NCBI RefSeq assembly: GCF_000308835.1
Contig: NZ_BAGN01000167.1
Location: 1 to 64,000 of the forward strand
DNA length: 64,000 nucleotides
Origin: Nocardia vinacea NBRC 16497
GTDB taxonomy: Bacteria > Actinomycetota > Actinomycetes > Mycobacteriales > Mycobacteriaceae
Direction: 5' to 3'
Shown here one piece after another: positions 17,926 through 25,866 of this stretch. A model generated the notes under the pieces. That model was not told the origin of the DNA and searched no databases. It worked only from the letters and a program-made list of their open reading frames with translations. The translations under genes were made by a program, and so were the position numbers. Within the stretch, counting starts at the first letter, position 1, and each line of letters begins with the position of its first letter.

Positions 17926-18750
17926 TCAGGTGCGGCTGGCCCGTCGATAGCCGACCGCCGCGGGGATCGCGAAGACTACGAGCGCGCCGATACACCAGGC
18001 GATGGTGGCCAGTAGCGGGTCGCGCACCGGCCCGCCGACGGATAGCCCCTTCATGGCATCGATGGCGTAGGACATCGGCTGATGCCGCACAATCGGCTGG
18101 GCCCACGGCGGATAAGCGACCAGCAGCACGAACCCGGTACTGAAGAACATCATCAACGATGATCCGAGCGAAACAGCCTCCACCAGTGCGGCTTTCGCAC
18201 TGAACACGGCTACCGCGGTGACCACGGTGGCGAAGGCGATGCCGAACAGCAGTGGCACCGCGAACAGCGCGATACCGGCGAGCAGCCCTTGCTTGAATCG
18301 GAAGCCGAGCGCCACTCCCACCGCGAACATCACCGCCGTGCACAGCACGATCCGGATCCCTTCGGCAACGATGCGCGCGATCAATCCGGACGCGCGGTGC
18401 ACCGGCAGCACCCAGAAGCGGGCCAGCAGACCTTCGTCGCGCTCGCGCCCGAGGGTGATGGCACCTGCCACCGAACCGGACATCACACCGACCAGCGCCG
18501 ACATCGGCACGAAACCGTACAGCGCGCTCACCTCCGAGAACTCCGAAATCTGTTTTCCGAGAACGGTATTCAGCACGATCAGCAGGAGCGCGGGAAAGAC
18601 GAGCGACTGCACGACGGTCAGCGGATCACGCCACCAGCGCATGAGCAACCGCTTGGTCTGGATCAGCGTCTGCGGTATCAGCAGACGCCAGGTCTCGGTC
18701 CGACCGTAGACCTTGGGCAACTCCTCCGTGGGGGTCAATACCTCGGTCAT
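17926..18750 (-). CDS. ABC-2 type transporter permease (second of pair)
   Basis: A 274-residue DrrB-like permease with about six hydrophobic segments and a long cytoplasmic N-terminus. The stretch LLMRWWRDPLTVVQSLVFP is the characteristic entry to the first span. GGAGG sits 5 bases before the ATG at 18750, which overlaps the stop of the preceding permease gene (ATGA). The pair would make a heterodimeric exporter, but no ATP-binding gene lies within the window near it. Confidence 0.87.
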   Translation of the reverse strand: MTEVLTPTEELPKVYGRTETWRLLIPQTLIQTKRLLMRWWRDPLTVVQSLVFPALLLIVLNTVLGKQISEFSEVSALYGFVPMSALVGVMSGSVAGAITLGRERDEGLLARFWVLPVHRASGLIARIVAEGIRIVLCTAVMFAVGVALGFRFKQGLLAGIALFAVPLLFGIAFATVVTAVAVFSAKAALVEAVSLGSSLMMFFSTGFVLLVAYPPWAQPIVRHQPMSYAIDAMKGLSVGGPVRDPLLATIAWCIGALVVFAIPAAVGYRRASRT

Positions 18751-19646
18751 GCCGACCTCCGGATCGAAACGAATACCGCACCCGCACCGAAGAGAATGAT
18801 CTGACCGAGGATCCAGGCCAGCCCGGGCCCGAGAATCGACCAGCCGACCACGCCCGCGTGGCCCGATGGGTCACCGGCCAGCGCCCGCAGCCCGTATACG
18901 TACTGCGAGACCGGCTGGTTGCGCGCGAACCCCTGGATCCAATGCGGGAATTGGCTGACCGGGGAAAGTCCGCTGGACACCATGCCAAGGATCAGCTGCG
19001 GCAGGATCAGCGCCTGAGTGGTCGCCTCCGGGCTCTTGGTCAGACTGCCGAGCAGATCGGCACCCAGGCAAAGCGCCAGCCCGATCAGCATCGCGAACCC
19101 GATGAAACCGATTGTTTCCCACCAGCTTCCATAGAAGCGGAAGCCGATCACATGGCCGCACACGAGCGCCGCGGCCAGCGCCACCCCCGCCCGACCCAGC
19201 GCGGTCGTGACTCGCGCGGCCAGCGGCACCGGCGAATGCATCGGCATCGATCCGAACCGCACATTGAGCCCGTCCCTGGCATCGGCGGCCGCCCGGAATG
19301 CGGCCGTAATGGCGCAGAAAGCGATCGCCTGCATGGCGATCATGGGCATGAGGAATTGCGCGTAGTTGCTGAGCCCGCCCCGCCGGAGGGGGTTCAGCGA
19401 CATCACGAGGTTCAGCGGGACGTAGAAGCCGACGGTGAAGACCACCGGCGCGAGCAGCGCGGTGAATAGTTCACCATTGCGCCAGGACGGCCGGACCAGG
19501 CGCCAGGTCAGCGCCCACCATTGCGCCGCCGTCGCCATCCGCGGCGGTGGCGCGTCCACCAGCCGCTCGCTGCTCAGGCGGCGGTTTTCCCCGTCGCCGC
19601 GTTCCTGCTGAACTGTGCTCGATCCCGCGTCGCTACCGATGCTCAT
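18747..19646 (-). CDS. ABC-2 type transporter permease (first of pair)
   Basis: A 299-residue permease. A soluble N-terminal stretch of about 40 residues is followed by ALTWRLVRPSWRNGELF and then six hydrophobic segments, ending in a short basic tail. Start ATG at 19646 with GGGAG seven bases upstream; a GTG two codons earlier is poorly placed. Translationally coupled to the downstream permease. The substrate is unknown; in nocardiae such pairs often serve drug, lipid or siderophore export with an ATPase encoded elsewhere. Confidence 0.86.
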   Translation of the reverse strand: MSIGSDAGSSTVQQERGDGENRRLSSERLVDAPPPRMATAAQWWALTWRLVRPSWRNGELFTALLAPVVFTVGFYVPLNLVMSLNPLRRGGLSNYAQFLMPMIAMQAIAFCAITAAFRAAADARDGLNVRFGSMPMHSPVPLAARVTTALGRAGVALAAALVCGHVIGFRFYGSWWETIGFIGFAMLIGLALCLGADLLGSLTKSPEATTQALILPQLILGMVSSGLSPVSQFPHWIQGFARNQPVSQYVYGLRALAGDPSGHAGVVGWSILGPGLAWILGQIILFGAGAVFVSIRRSA

Positions 19647-20042
19647 CTGCACGCTCCCATCCTGCGCGTCAACCGTGCTTGTCGGTGGGGAACCCGGCTG
19701 TTCTCAGCATGTCGCACGCAGCCGCAGCCGGTACTGTTTTCCGCACACTTCGCGTACGTACCGCATGATCAATCTCGCTCGCTCTCGTGCCCTGCCCACC
19801 GAAATCGGGCGCGCCGGCGCCGTGCGGCGCGATCGGCTCGCCGTCCAATCTCGCCGCACCGACGACGTTCCGATACCGCCCCCGGGTGTCGCATCCGCGA
19901 CTCCGAGGGGGCGATAAATCCCACCAAGGTGTCTGCCGACTCGACCAGGCACCGTCTCACGGGTGCATGAATTATGCAGTGTCGCTATCGGTTTCGACGG
20001 AATGTCCGATTCGCGAGGTGACTACCGCGCACGGGGTGAGTA
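19647..20042. other. Intergenic region, divergent
   Basis: About 400 bases between the ABC permease pair and the ImmA-like gene. I see no gene with family support. It must hold the promoters for both divergent units; no strong palindrome stands out. Confidence 0.4.
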
Positions 20043-20555
20043 ATGTATGCCCCGATGACCAGCATGGAAGCCCGTTTCCGTGAAGCAGCGCGGACCGTGC
20101 CCCTCCCCAGTCCTTGGAATCTGTCCGCCTACCTCGCAAGTGTCGCCGCGCACCGTGGTCGTTCCATCTCGCTGCAGGCGATCCCCGCGGCCGCGCTCGC
20201 GGATATCGGGTGTCGTGGCAGCGGGCTCTGGATCGCGCGCGGTCACGACGACATCATCGTCTACGACGCGTCCGCCACCGAGCGCAATGCGGATCACATC
20301 ATCCTGCACGAAATCGGTCACATGCTATTCGGGCACGGTAAGGAAGGTACGGAGGCGGGCGAGCCGATTACACCGTCGCTGGCCGCACTGCTGCCGTCCA
20401 TCTCACCGTCCTCCATCAGGCACGTACTCGGCCGCGAACATTTCGGCGCCGACCGCGAACGGGAAGCGGAGGTATTCGCCGATATGACCATGGTCTACGC
20501 CACCCTGCCGCGCCGCCCGGCACGCTCGTTCCGACTTTTCGGGCGCGGGCGTTAG
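20043..20555 (+). CDS. ImmA/IrrE-family metallopeptidase
   Basis: A 170-residue zinc peptidase of the COG2856 type. The HEIGH motif is at residues 89-93, with a likely third ligand glutamate in EREAEVFAD near residue 145. Family members cleave repressors (ImmA, IrrE/PprI) or act as standalone proteases in mobile elements and toxin-like modules. No XRE partner is adjacent, which is unusual. GGGGTGAG directly before the ATG at 20043 supports that start. It overlaps the convergent DUF4254 gene by 4 bases. Confidence 0.87.
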   Translation: MYAPMTSMEARFREAARTVPLPSPWNLSAYLASVAAHRGRSISLQAIPAAALADIGCRGSGLWIARGHDDIIVYDASATERNADHIILHEIGHMLFGHGKEGTEAGEPITPSLAALLPSISPSSIRHVLGREHFGADREREAEVFADMTMVYATLPRRPARSFRLFGRGR

Positions 20556-20989
20556 CCACCAGGTAGTCGGCGGGTGCCCTCACGCAATCCGTCGATGAGA
20601 TCCTGATAGCTATCCGCCAGCTCGTTGAGCTGCACCCACGCGTCATAGAAGACGGGCTCCGGCGCCTCGGACAGCGGCACGAAGGCCTGCGTGGTCATTC
20701 TGGCCAGCCGATCCACGATCTCGCCGACGGTTTCGGAGTGCAACTGCGCCTCGGAGCACGGCACCGGCATCGCCAGCGTCACCCACAGGTCGATCGACCG
20801 CACCAGTTGGGCACGCCGCCGATCCAGCTTGGGGATTTCACGCACCGGCGTCCGCTCGCGGATCTCGTGCAGCTGCGCCAACTCCCCCGCTGCCTCCAGC
20901 ATCGGATGATCGTCGTGCGGTAGCCCTCGGCATGCGGCCAGCAACATATCCCGCCCCGGAACCATCCGGTTATTCCCGACATTCCTCAT
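20552..20989 (-). CDS. DUF4254 domain protein, paralogue
   Basis: A 145-residue helical DUF4254 protein resembling the one at 15332-15775 (LDRRRAQLVRSIDLWV; LHSETVGEIVDRLARM; LNELADSYQDLIDGL). GGAGG-CCCAG before the ATG at 20989 sets the start; the frame stays open for 28 upstream codons that are not expected to be used. Function is unknown. Convergent with the ImmA-like peptidase gene. Confidence 0.8.
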   Translation of the reverse strand: MRNVGNNRMVPGRDMLLAACRGLPHDDHPMLEAAGELAQLHEIRERTPVREIPKLDRRRAQLVRSIDLWVTLAMPVPCSEAQLHSETVGEIVDRLARMTTQAFVPLSEAPEPVFYDAWVQLNELADSYQDLIDGLREGTRRLPGG

Positions 20990-21190
20990 CTGGGCCTCCC
21001 ACCGACGCCGGAACGCGCCGCCATCGGCGAACCTCCGGACCAGCAATGTCGTTTCCGCACCGCACGACCGCACGTCACGCCTCGATTATCGACCCAGATC
21101 CGCGACCGCGACCGGAAACGCCGATATCAATTTGTTACAGACCTGCGCGTTCACGGCAAACGCTCAGTAACCCAAACTATGGTCCGATGG

Positions 21191-21979
21191 TCAGCGACCG
21201 AGTGGGGGCGAGGTGAGCTTCGACTCGGCGGGCACACCCTCGGCCACGCCATCCGCCAGATAGTCCTGACCGCCGACATAGAACGTACGACCGGATTCGC
21301 CTGCGGCACTTGCGGCCTCGCCGACGACGGCGGCGAACTCCTCGATGGTCGGCAGCGCACCGTGATCGCGGCGAGCCGAAACCGCCTCGGGATTACGACG
21401 TTCCAGCAGGCGAACAATGATCGTGCCGTCGATCATGTCGCCGGACACCACATTCAGCCCGATGCCACGTTCGGTCAGCTCCGGAATCATTGCGCGCAAG
21501 GCATCTTCACCCGCACGCTTGCTCGCCGCGATCGGCTCATAGTCCGCCGGAACGGGTTTGCGGCCGTGGAAGTGGGCCTGATGGCTGGTCACGAAGACGA
21601 TCCGGCCGCCGGATGACAGATGCGGCAAGGCCTCCCGCACCAGACGAATCTGCGCGTCACGATTCAACGCCATCGCGTAGTCGGGCGCGGCATTTCGCTC
21701 GAGACCGCCGGATGCGTTGAGCACCAACACATCCAGCCGACCGAACTCCGCCACCACATCGGCGATCATGGCCGTGGTGGCGTCGGCATCCGCAATATCG
21801 GCACCGGCAATCGAGGCACTGCCGCCGACGGCACCGATCTCATCGGCGATCGCCTGGGCGCGCTTGCGCTTCTCCCGATAGTTGATGATCACGTGATCAC
21901 CATCGGCCGCCAGCACTTTCGCCGTCTCGGCCCCTATCCCCCGCGATGCGCCGGTGATCAGCACAATCCTTCGTTCCAT
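21191..21979 (-). CDS. SDR-family oxidoreductase lacking the usual catalytic Tyr
   Basis: A 262-residue short-chain dehydrogenase. NAD(P) motif TGASRGIG (about residues 9-16), LVLNASGG replacing NNAG, and the active-site serine in VTSHQ (about 132). The lysine of the catalytic pair is in AASKRAG (about K154), but the residue four before it is Ile, not Tyr; the nearest Tyr is three further up (DYEPIAASK). This subgroup may use another residue or be non-catalytic. The start is taken at MERR, the normal distance from the glycine motif; ATGs 6 and 10 codons upstream are alternatives. Divergent from the HxlR gene, which probably regulates it. Confidence 0.88.
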   Translation of the reverse strand: MERRIVLITGASRGIGAETAKVLAADGDHVIINYREKRKRAQAIADEIGAVGGSASIAGADIADADATTAMIADVVAEFGRLDVLVLNASGGLERNAAPDYAMALNRDAQIRLVREALPHLSSGGRIVFVTSHQAHFHGRKPVPADYEPIAASKRAGEDALRAMIPELTERGIGLNVVSGDMIDGTIIVRLLERRNPEAVSARRDHGALPTIEEFAAVVGEAASAAGESGRTFYVGGQDYLADGVAEGVPAESKLTSPPLGR

Positions 21980-22029
21980 CGAGTCGCCCACCATCCGCCT
22001 CTCGCTCATGTCTGCGTCTCGCCGGCGCT

Positions 22030-22095
22030 CGGCTCCGCACGAGCGAGCGGCTCGGCCGTGTCTTTGCTCGCTCGCTGCGCTCGCTCATCAGCCCA
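22030..22095. repeat. GAGCGAGC-rich low-complexity repeat
   Basis: Tandem and inverted GCTCGCT/GAGCGAG words (gctcgctcgctgcgctcgct near 22070). This motif recurs between genes in many actinobacterial genomes and reads as Ser-Glu-Arg when wrongly translated. Confidence 0.6.
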
Positions 22096-22104
22096 CAGCA
22101 ACGC

Positions 22105-22117
22105 TTCTAATTTAGAA
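22105..22117. promoter_or_regulatory. Candidate HxlR operator and promoter
   Basis: TTCTAA-T-TTAGAA, a perfect AT-rich inverted repeat in otherwise GC-rich DNA, between the divergent SDR and HxlR genes. TAGAAT at 22113-22118 could be a -10 element for the HxlR gene. HxlR regulators commonly bind such sites to control themselves and the divergent gene. Confidence 0.6.
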
Positions 22118-22135
22118 TCACTATGGTAGTTCGAA

Positions 22136-22480
22136 ATGAGAAGTGCAAATGGAGCCGAGCCGTCGCGCGGGCGAAACGACCCGGCGCATGCGCCCGTGCT
22201 GGCCACCATGGAGCTCATCGGCCAACGCTGGATCCTGCGCGTCCTCTGGGAGTTGGAACCCGGCCACCTCGGCTTCCTCGAACTGCGCCGCCGTATGGGC
22301 AACTGCTCGTCGAGCATGCTCTCGACCCGCCTGCAACACCTCCAGACCGCCGGCGTGATCACCAAGAACGCGGATAAAACCTACGAACTCACCCCGGCGG
22401 GCATCGACCTCACCGCGGCCCTCCAGCCACTTTGGAGCTGGTCCGAACGCTGGGCCCCGCCATCCCCCGATCCCGAGTAG
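22136..22480 (+). CDS. HxlR-family transcriptional regulator
   Basis: A 114-residue winged-helix regulator (MarR-like fold). ELIGQRWILRVLWEL (about residues 26-40), LGFLELRRRM and SSSMLSTRLQHLQTAGVI (recognition helix region, about 58-75) are family hallmarks. Members sense electrophiles or aldehydes and often control a divergent oxidoreductase; here that is the SDR at 21191-21979. The ATG at 22136 is the earliest useful start. A strong terminator follows at 22492. Confidence 0.9.
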   Translation: MRSANGAEPSRGRNDPAHAPVLATMELIGQRWILRVLWELEPGHLGFLELRRRMGNCSSSMLSTRLQHLQTAGVITKNADKTYELTPAGIDLTAALQPLWSWSERWAPPSPDPE

Positions 22481-22491
22481 TACGTACGACA

Positions 22492-22524
22492 AAGGCGGTC
22501 CCCGGTGCTACCGGGAACCGCCTT
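22492..22524. terminator. Bidirectional terminator hairpin
   Basis: A 14-bp stem (aaggcggtccccgg / ccgggaaccgcctt, one mismatch) with a 5-base loop, between the convergent HxlR gene and lipoprotein gene. There is no long U-run, as is usual in actinobacteria. Confidence 0.8.
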
Positions 22525-22538
22525 CGCCTACGGCAGGG

Positions 22539-23906
22539 TTACTTCAACCGGAGCTTGCCGAACAGACCTTCCTTCTCGTCATCCGGGCCCGCGGTGAAAT
22601 ACAGCGAGTCGGCGTCGCCGAGGCTCTCGCCATTGCCGAACATCAGGGCCCACAGACCCTCGATCTCGATCGGCTGGCCCTTCTCATCGCGCAGATAGTC
22701 GACGAACTTGCCGGTGGCGTCGTCGTAGGCGAGCACATGGCCGAGGCCACCGAAGTTGCCGACGAGCAGCTTGCCGCTGAGCGGACCGAAGTTCGCGGGC
22801 GCCACCGCGACAGCCCACGGCGCATTGAGGCGACCGCCGTCGTCGAGGATGCGGACCAACTTGCCGTTGCCGTCGAATTCCGCGACCTTGCCCTTGGCAG
22901 GCTTGCCCTTGGCGTCCTTCTCCTGGTCCTTGTCGAGCGAATCCTCTTCGGCCTTGTCGAACTTGGACGCATCCTGCTCATCCGGCTTGGTGTCCGCGTA
23001 CGAGACGAATACGCGGTTGCCGATGGTGGTCACATTGAACGGCGCGGGATCGCCGGGCTTGGCCTTCTTGCCCTTATCCGGGGCGGCCGCGTCGATCTGG
23101 TCGCCGGTGGCGAAGGGGTTGGCGAAGCCGACGGTCGGGATCAGCTGCCAGTCCTTGTCGAAGGTGCGGACCTGCGGGTTCTCGCCGAAGTCGGCGGCGA
23201 GCAGCTTGTCACCGGACGGAGCGAGCGCGATGCCGAAGAACGCCATGCCCTGGGACTCGCCGTCGAAGACCAGATTCGCCGGACCATCGTGCCGGATGAT
23301 CGCGCCCTCGGGCCCCTGCTCGGTCCAGGCTGAAATCTTGCCGGAGTCGGTGGCGAAGATGAACCGCGACGAACCGGTCAGCAGCACCGGCGCACCATCG
23401 ACATCCACCGGCTGGTCGCGGACGACGAACAGATCGGAGGTGATGGGAGCACCGTTGAACACGACGCCGGTGGTCTTGCCGATGCTCTTATCCGAGGTGT
23501 CGGCATCCGCACCCGGAATCGTGACGATCTTCAGCGGATCCTGGAACAGCTTCTGCACCCTGGGATCCGCGGACGCGCTGACATCGCCCACGAATTGGAA
23601 GGACTTACCGCCCGCGCCGACCCAGAAATGTCCGCCCGCACCCTTCGGGCGATCGGCTAGTCCCCACGCGTTCACCATCTCCGGAAAGGTGTACTGCGCT
23701 TTGTATTCGGCGTTGTTGGCGGCGAGGTTGGTCTGCGCGTAGTGATTGCCGTCGAGGGCAGGCACTTCATCGTTAGACGACTTCGAATCCGAGCATGCCG
23801 CGGCCACAACCAGGGCAGCGCCGAGCACCGATGCGCGCAGCAGACCGTTGCGGGTCCGCGACCGCCAGGCACCGTTGCGGCGCAATTCACTAAGGCGTGC
23901 GTTCAA
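22539..23906 (-). CDS. TIGR03118-like secreted lipoprotein, beta-propeller type
   Basis: A 455-residue exported protein. A twin-basic N-terminus and hydrophobic core end in the lipobox VAAAC (Cys near residue 38), so it is probably anchored on the outer face of the membrane. The mature part has the TIGR03118 pattern: HYAQTNLAANN, EMVNAWGLADRP, FWVGAGGKS, and later NAPWAVAVAPANFGPLSGKL and EIEGLWALMFGNG. A lysine/acid-rich insert (about residues 290-340: DEQDASKFDKAEEDSLDKDQ) interrupts the propeller. No enzymatic role is established for the family. Confidence 0.78.
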   Translation of the reverse strand: MNARLSELRRNGAWRSRTRNGLLRASVLGAALVVAAACSDSKSSNDEVPALDGNHYAQTNLAANNAEYKAQYTFPEMVNAWGLADRPKGAGGHFWVGAGGKSFQFVGDVSASADPRVQKLFQDPLKIVTIPGADADTSDKSIGKTTGVVFNGAPITSDLFVVRDQPVDVDGAPVLLTGSSRFIFATDSGKISAWTEQGPEGAIIRHDGPANLVFDGESQGMAFFGIALAPSGDKLLAADFGENPQVRTFDKDWQLIPTVGFANPFATGDQIDAAAPDKGKKAKPGDPAPFNVTTIGNRVFVSYADTKPDEQDASKFDKAEEDSLDKDQEKDAKGKPAKGKVAEFDGNGKLVRILDDGGRLNAPWAVAVAPANFGPLSGKLLVGNFGGLGHVLAYDDATGKFVDYLRDEKGQPIEIEGLWALMFGNGESLGDADSLYFTAGPDDEKEGLFGKLRLK

Positions 23907-24028
23907 CTTCTTCGTCCTTTCCAGCCACTCGCAACCCTCATTTGGCGATTAGGCGACGCTAACCTTAGCTTGGCGGAATTTCGACCGTATGGGAACGTCC
24001 CGAATCCGACGGGTTTAAGCTGTCGCGC

Positions 24029-24526
24029 GTGGTCGCCCCTCAACCTTCCGTCGCCCCCCATCCGGATATCGCTCCGCTCGCACCGTTGCTCGGCACATGG
24101 CGCGGACCAGGGCACGGTGAGTACCCGACCATCGAGTCATTCGACTATGTCGAGGAAATCAAGTTCGGCCACCTCGGCCGACCGTTCCTCACCTACCGGC
24201 AGCGCACTCGTGCCGCCGACGGCAGCCGACCGATGCACGCCGAAACCGGTTATCTGCGGTGCCCGCGCCCGGATCACGTCGAATTGATCCTGGCCCACCC
24301 GACCGGCATCACCGAGATCTGTGAGGGCAGCCTCACCGTCGTCGATGGTGAACTGCGGATGGAATTCGAATCGACCAGCATCGGCCGCAGCAGTACCGCG
24401 AAAGTGGTAACCGCCCTCGGCCGTTCGATCAAGTTGGTCGGGGACACCATCGACTACACACTGCGTATGGCCGCGGTCGGCGAACCACTCACCCACCACC
24501 TCGCGGCGACCCTGCACCGCACCTGA
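24029..24526 (+). CDS. Nitrobindin-like haem protein (FABP-family, DUF1794)
   Basis: A 165-residue ten-stranded beta-barrel of the nitrobindin/THAP4-C family (Rv2717c-like), which binds ferric haem and can isomerise peroxynitrite. The signature GTWRGPGHGEYPT near residue 22 and the C-terminal THHLAATL containing the likely axial His (about 157) are present. The GTG at 24029 is used as the start. It is convergent with the Coq4-like gene, whose stop directly abuts it. Confidence 0.88.
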   Translation: MVAPQPSVAPHPDIAPLAPLLGTWRGPGHGEYPTIESFDYVEEIKFGHLGRPFLTYRQRTRAADGSRPMHAETGYLRCPRPDHVELILAHPTGITEICEGSLTVVDGELRMEFESTSIGRSSTAKVVTALGRSIKLVGDTIDYTLRMAAVGEPLTHHLAATLHRT

Positions 24527-25642
24527 TCAGTCGCGGGACGGATCCGGACGCCAGGGCACATACGGCGTGCCCGCGGCCTGCGCGGCGGCCTCGGCCGAAT
24601 GCAGTTGGTACGGCGTGATACCGCCAGGCTCCCAGGCGCCGACAGAACCCGCCGCAACGGCCTCGTGTGATTTCGCGGTCAACCCGATCTCATTGCGTAC
24701 CACCGCGATCGGACGATCGGCGAGCGTGAACCAGTCCAGGTCGAGGAAATCGTGGCTGCCATGGGTGAGCGCCCCGCGTCGCATGGCGTCGCCGAGGCGC
24801 GTCGCCATACCCGCGGTGCTCAAATGTCCTTCGTTGGCTTCGAACAATCCGGCTCCGGCATGTAGGTAGCCGGTTTCGAAGAGTGAAATCACCATGGCGA
24901 GCAGGCTGAACGCGCGCGGGTCGTCGTTGGCGCGCGCCATGAATGCGAATACCTCGATCTCATTTTCCAGCGTGGTGCCGTAGCCGGCGAGCACATGCAC
25001 CCAGTCGTGCTGGGCGAGTAACGGCGGCGCGGAACCCGGCAGGCCGGGCGTGACGAAACCACGGTCGGCATAGAAATCGGAAACGCCACGGCCGAGCGTC
25101 CCGACGGGCAACTCGCGCAGCCCGGCCCAGCGCGCGGCCAAGGTCGGGTCATCGCTGACCTGCCCCCAGGACGAATCCAGACTTTCGGTGTGCAGCGCGG
25201 TCAACCGGCTCGGATCCAGCCCGCCGAGATAACCGTTGCGGTCGAAGTCGACCGCGGCGAGTTCGATCGCGCCCTCGGCATATTTCTGCGCCACCGCGAT
25301 CATCTCGTCGTCGACCTCGAGCGCGTCGGCGAACTCCCGCAGTTTGCTCGCGACTGCGGGCGGCAACGGCCGCACCACCAGCGCGGACAACAGCATCGTC
25401 TGCACGATCCGCTCCCGGAAGATCCGGTTGCGCCGGTCCAGACCGACCGCGAAGGTCGCGGCATCGACGGGCGGCAGCGTCTCCAACTCGACTCGATGTC
25501 CGGTCATCGACAGGAACAGCGACGGAATCAGCAACTGCTGTAGCGGGGTCAGCCCGTCCGCACCGGACGCCGCGGAGACCACACCGCTCGCCAGCAGCGC
25601 CACTTCGGCCGCATCGGGCGGGGTCAGCAGTACATCATCCAT
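24527..25642 (-). CDS. Coq4-like metalloprotein
   Basis: A 371-residue protein of unknown role. Residues 212-228 contain H-D-W-V-H followed after 11 residues by Glu: exactly the HDxxH-x11-E zinc motif of Coq4. It is preceded by ELPVGTLGRGVSDFY, matching the Coq4 hallmark (LP.GTLG..Y..F). Coq4 belongs to ubiquinone synthesis, yet actinobacteria normally make menaquinone, so another substrate is likely. Start: the ATG at 25642 has GGAG at good distance; a GTG 12 codons upstream lacks one. A helical domain of about 150 residues precedes the Coq4-like core, and an Ala-rich tail follows. Confidence 0.72.
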   Translation of the reverse strand: MDDVLLTPPDAAEVALLASGVVSAASGADGLTPLQQLLIPSLFLSMTGHRVELETLPPVDAATFAVGLDRRNRIFRERIVQTMLLSALVVRPLPPAVASKLREFADALEVDDEMIAVAQKYAEGAIELAAVDFDRNGYLGGLDPSRLTALHTESLDSSWGQVSDDPTLAARWAGLRELPVGTLGRGVSDFYADRGFVTPGLPGSAPPLLAQHDWVHVLAGYGTTLENEIEVFAFMARANDDPRAFSLLAMVISLFETGYLHAGAGLFEANEGHLSTAGMATRLGDAMRRGALTHGSHDFLDLDWFTLADRPIAVVRNEIGLTAKSHEAVAAGSVGAWEPGGITPYQLHSAEAAAQAAGTPYVPWRPDPSRD

Positions 25643-25866
25643 CCGGTCAACTCCAAGATCGCCGACAATGTCCACCACGGCGGTGGACGATCACATTATC
25701 GATCCGAATCCGGCTCGGCGCGTAATCATTTCGCCGACGGCGTACTCGCCACGGGCACGGCGTGCCAGCAGTGCGTATGCTGAATTCCATCGCGTGACGC
25801 TTCCGTCGGCGAAACAGCCGTGGGGCAGCGGCGGTCCGGAAGCGGATTGCGTTCGGAGGGAATCTG

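Noticed and set aside
22015..22088. A small minus-strand protein starting MSERSERAK
   Set aside because: It is the translation of a GAGCGAGC-type intergenic repeat common in actinobacteria, not a conserved gene.
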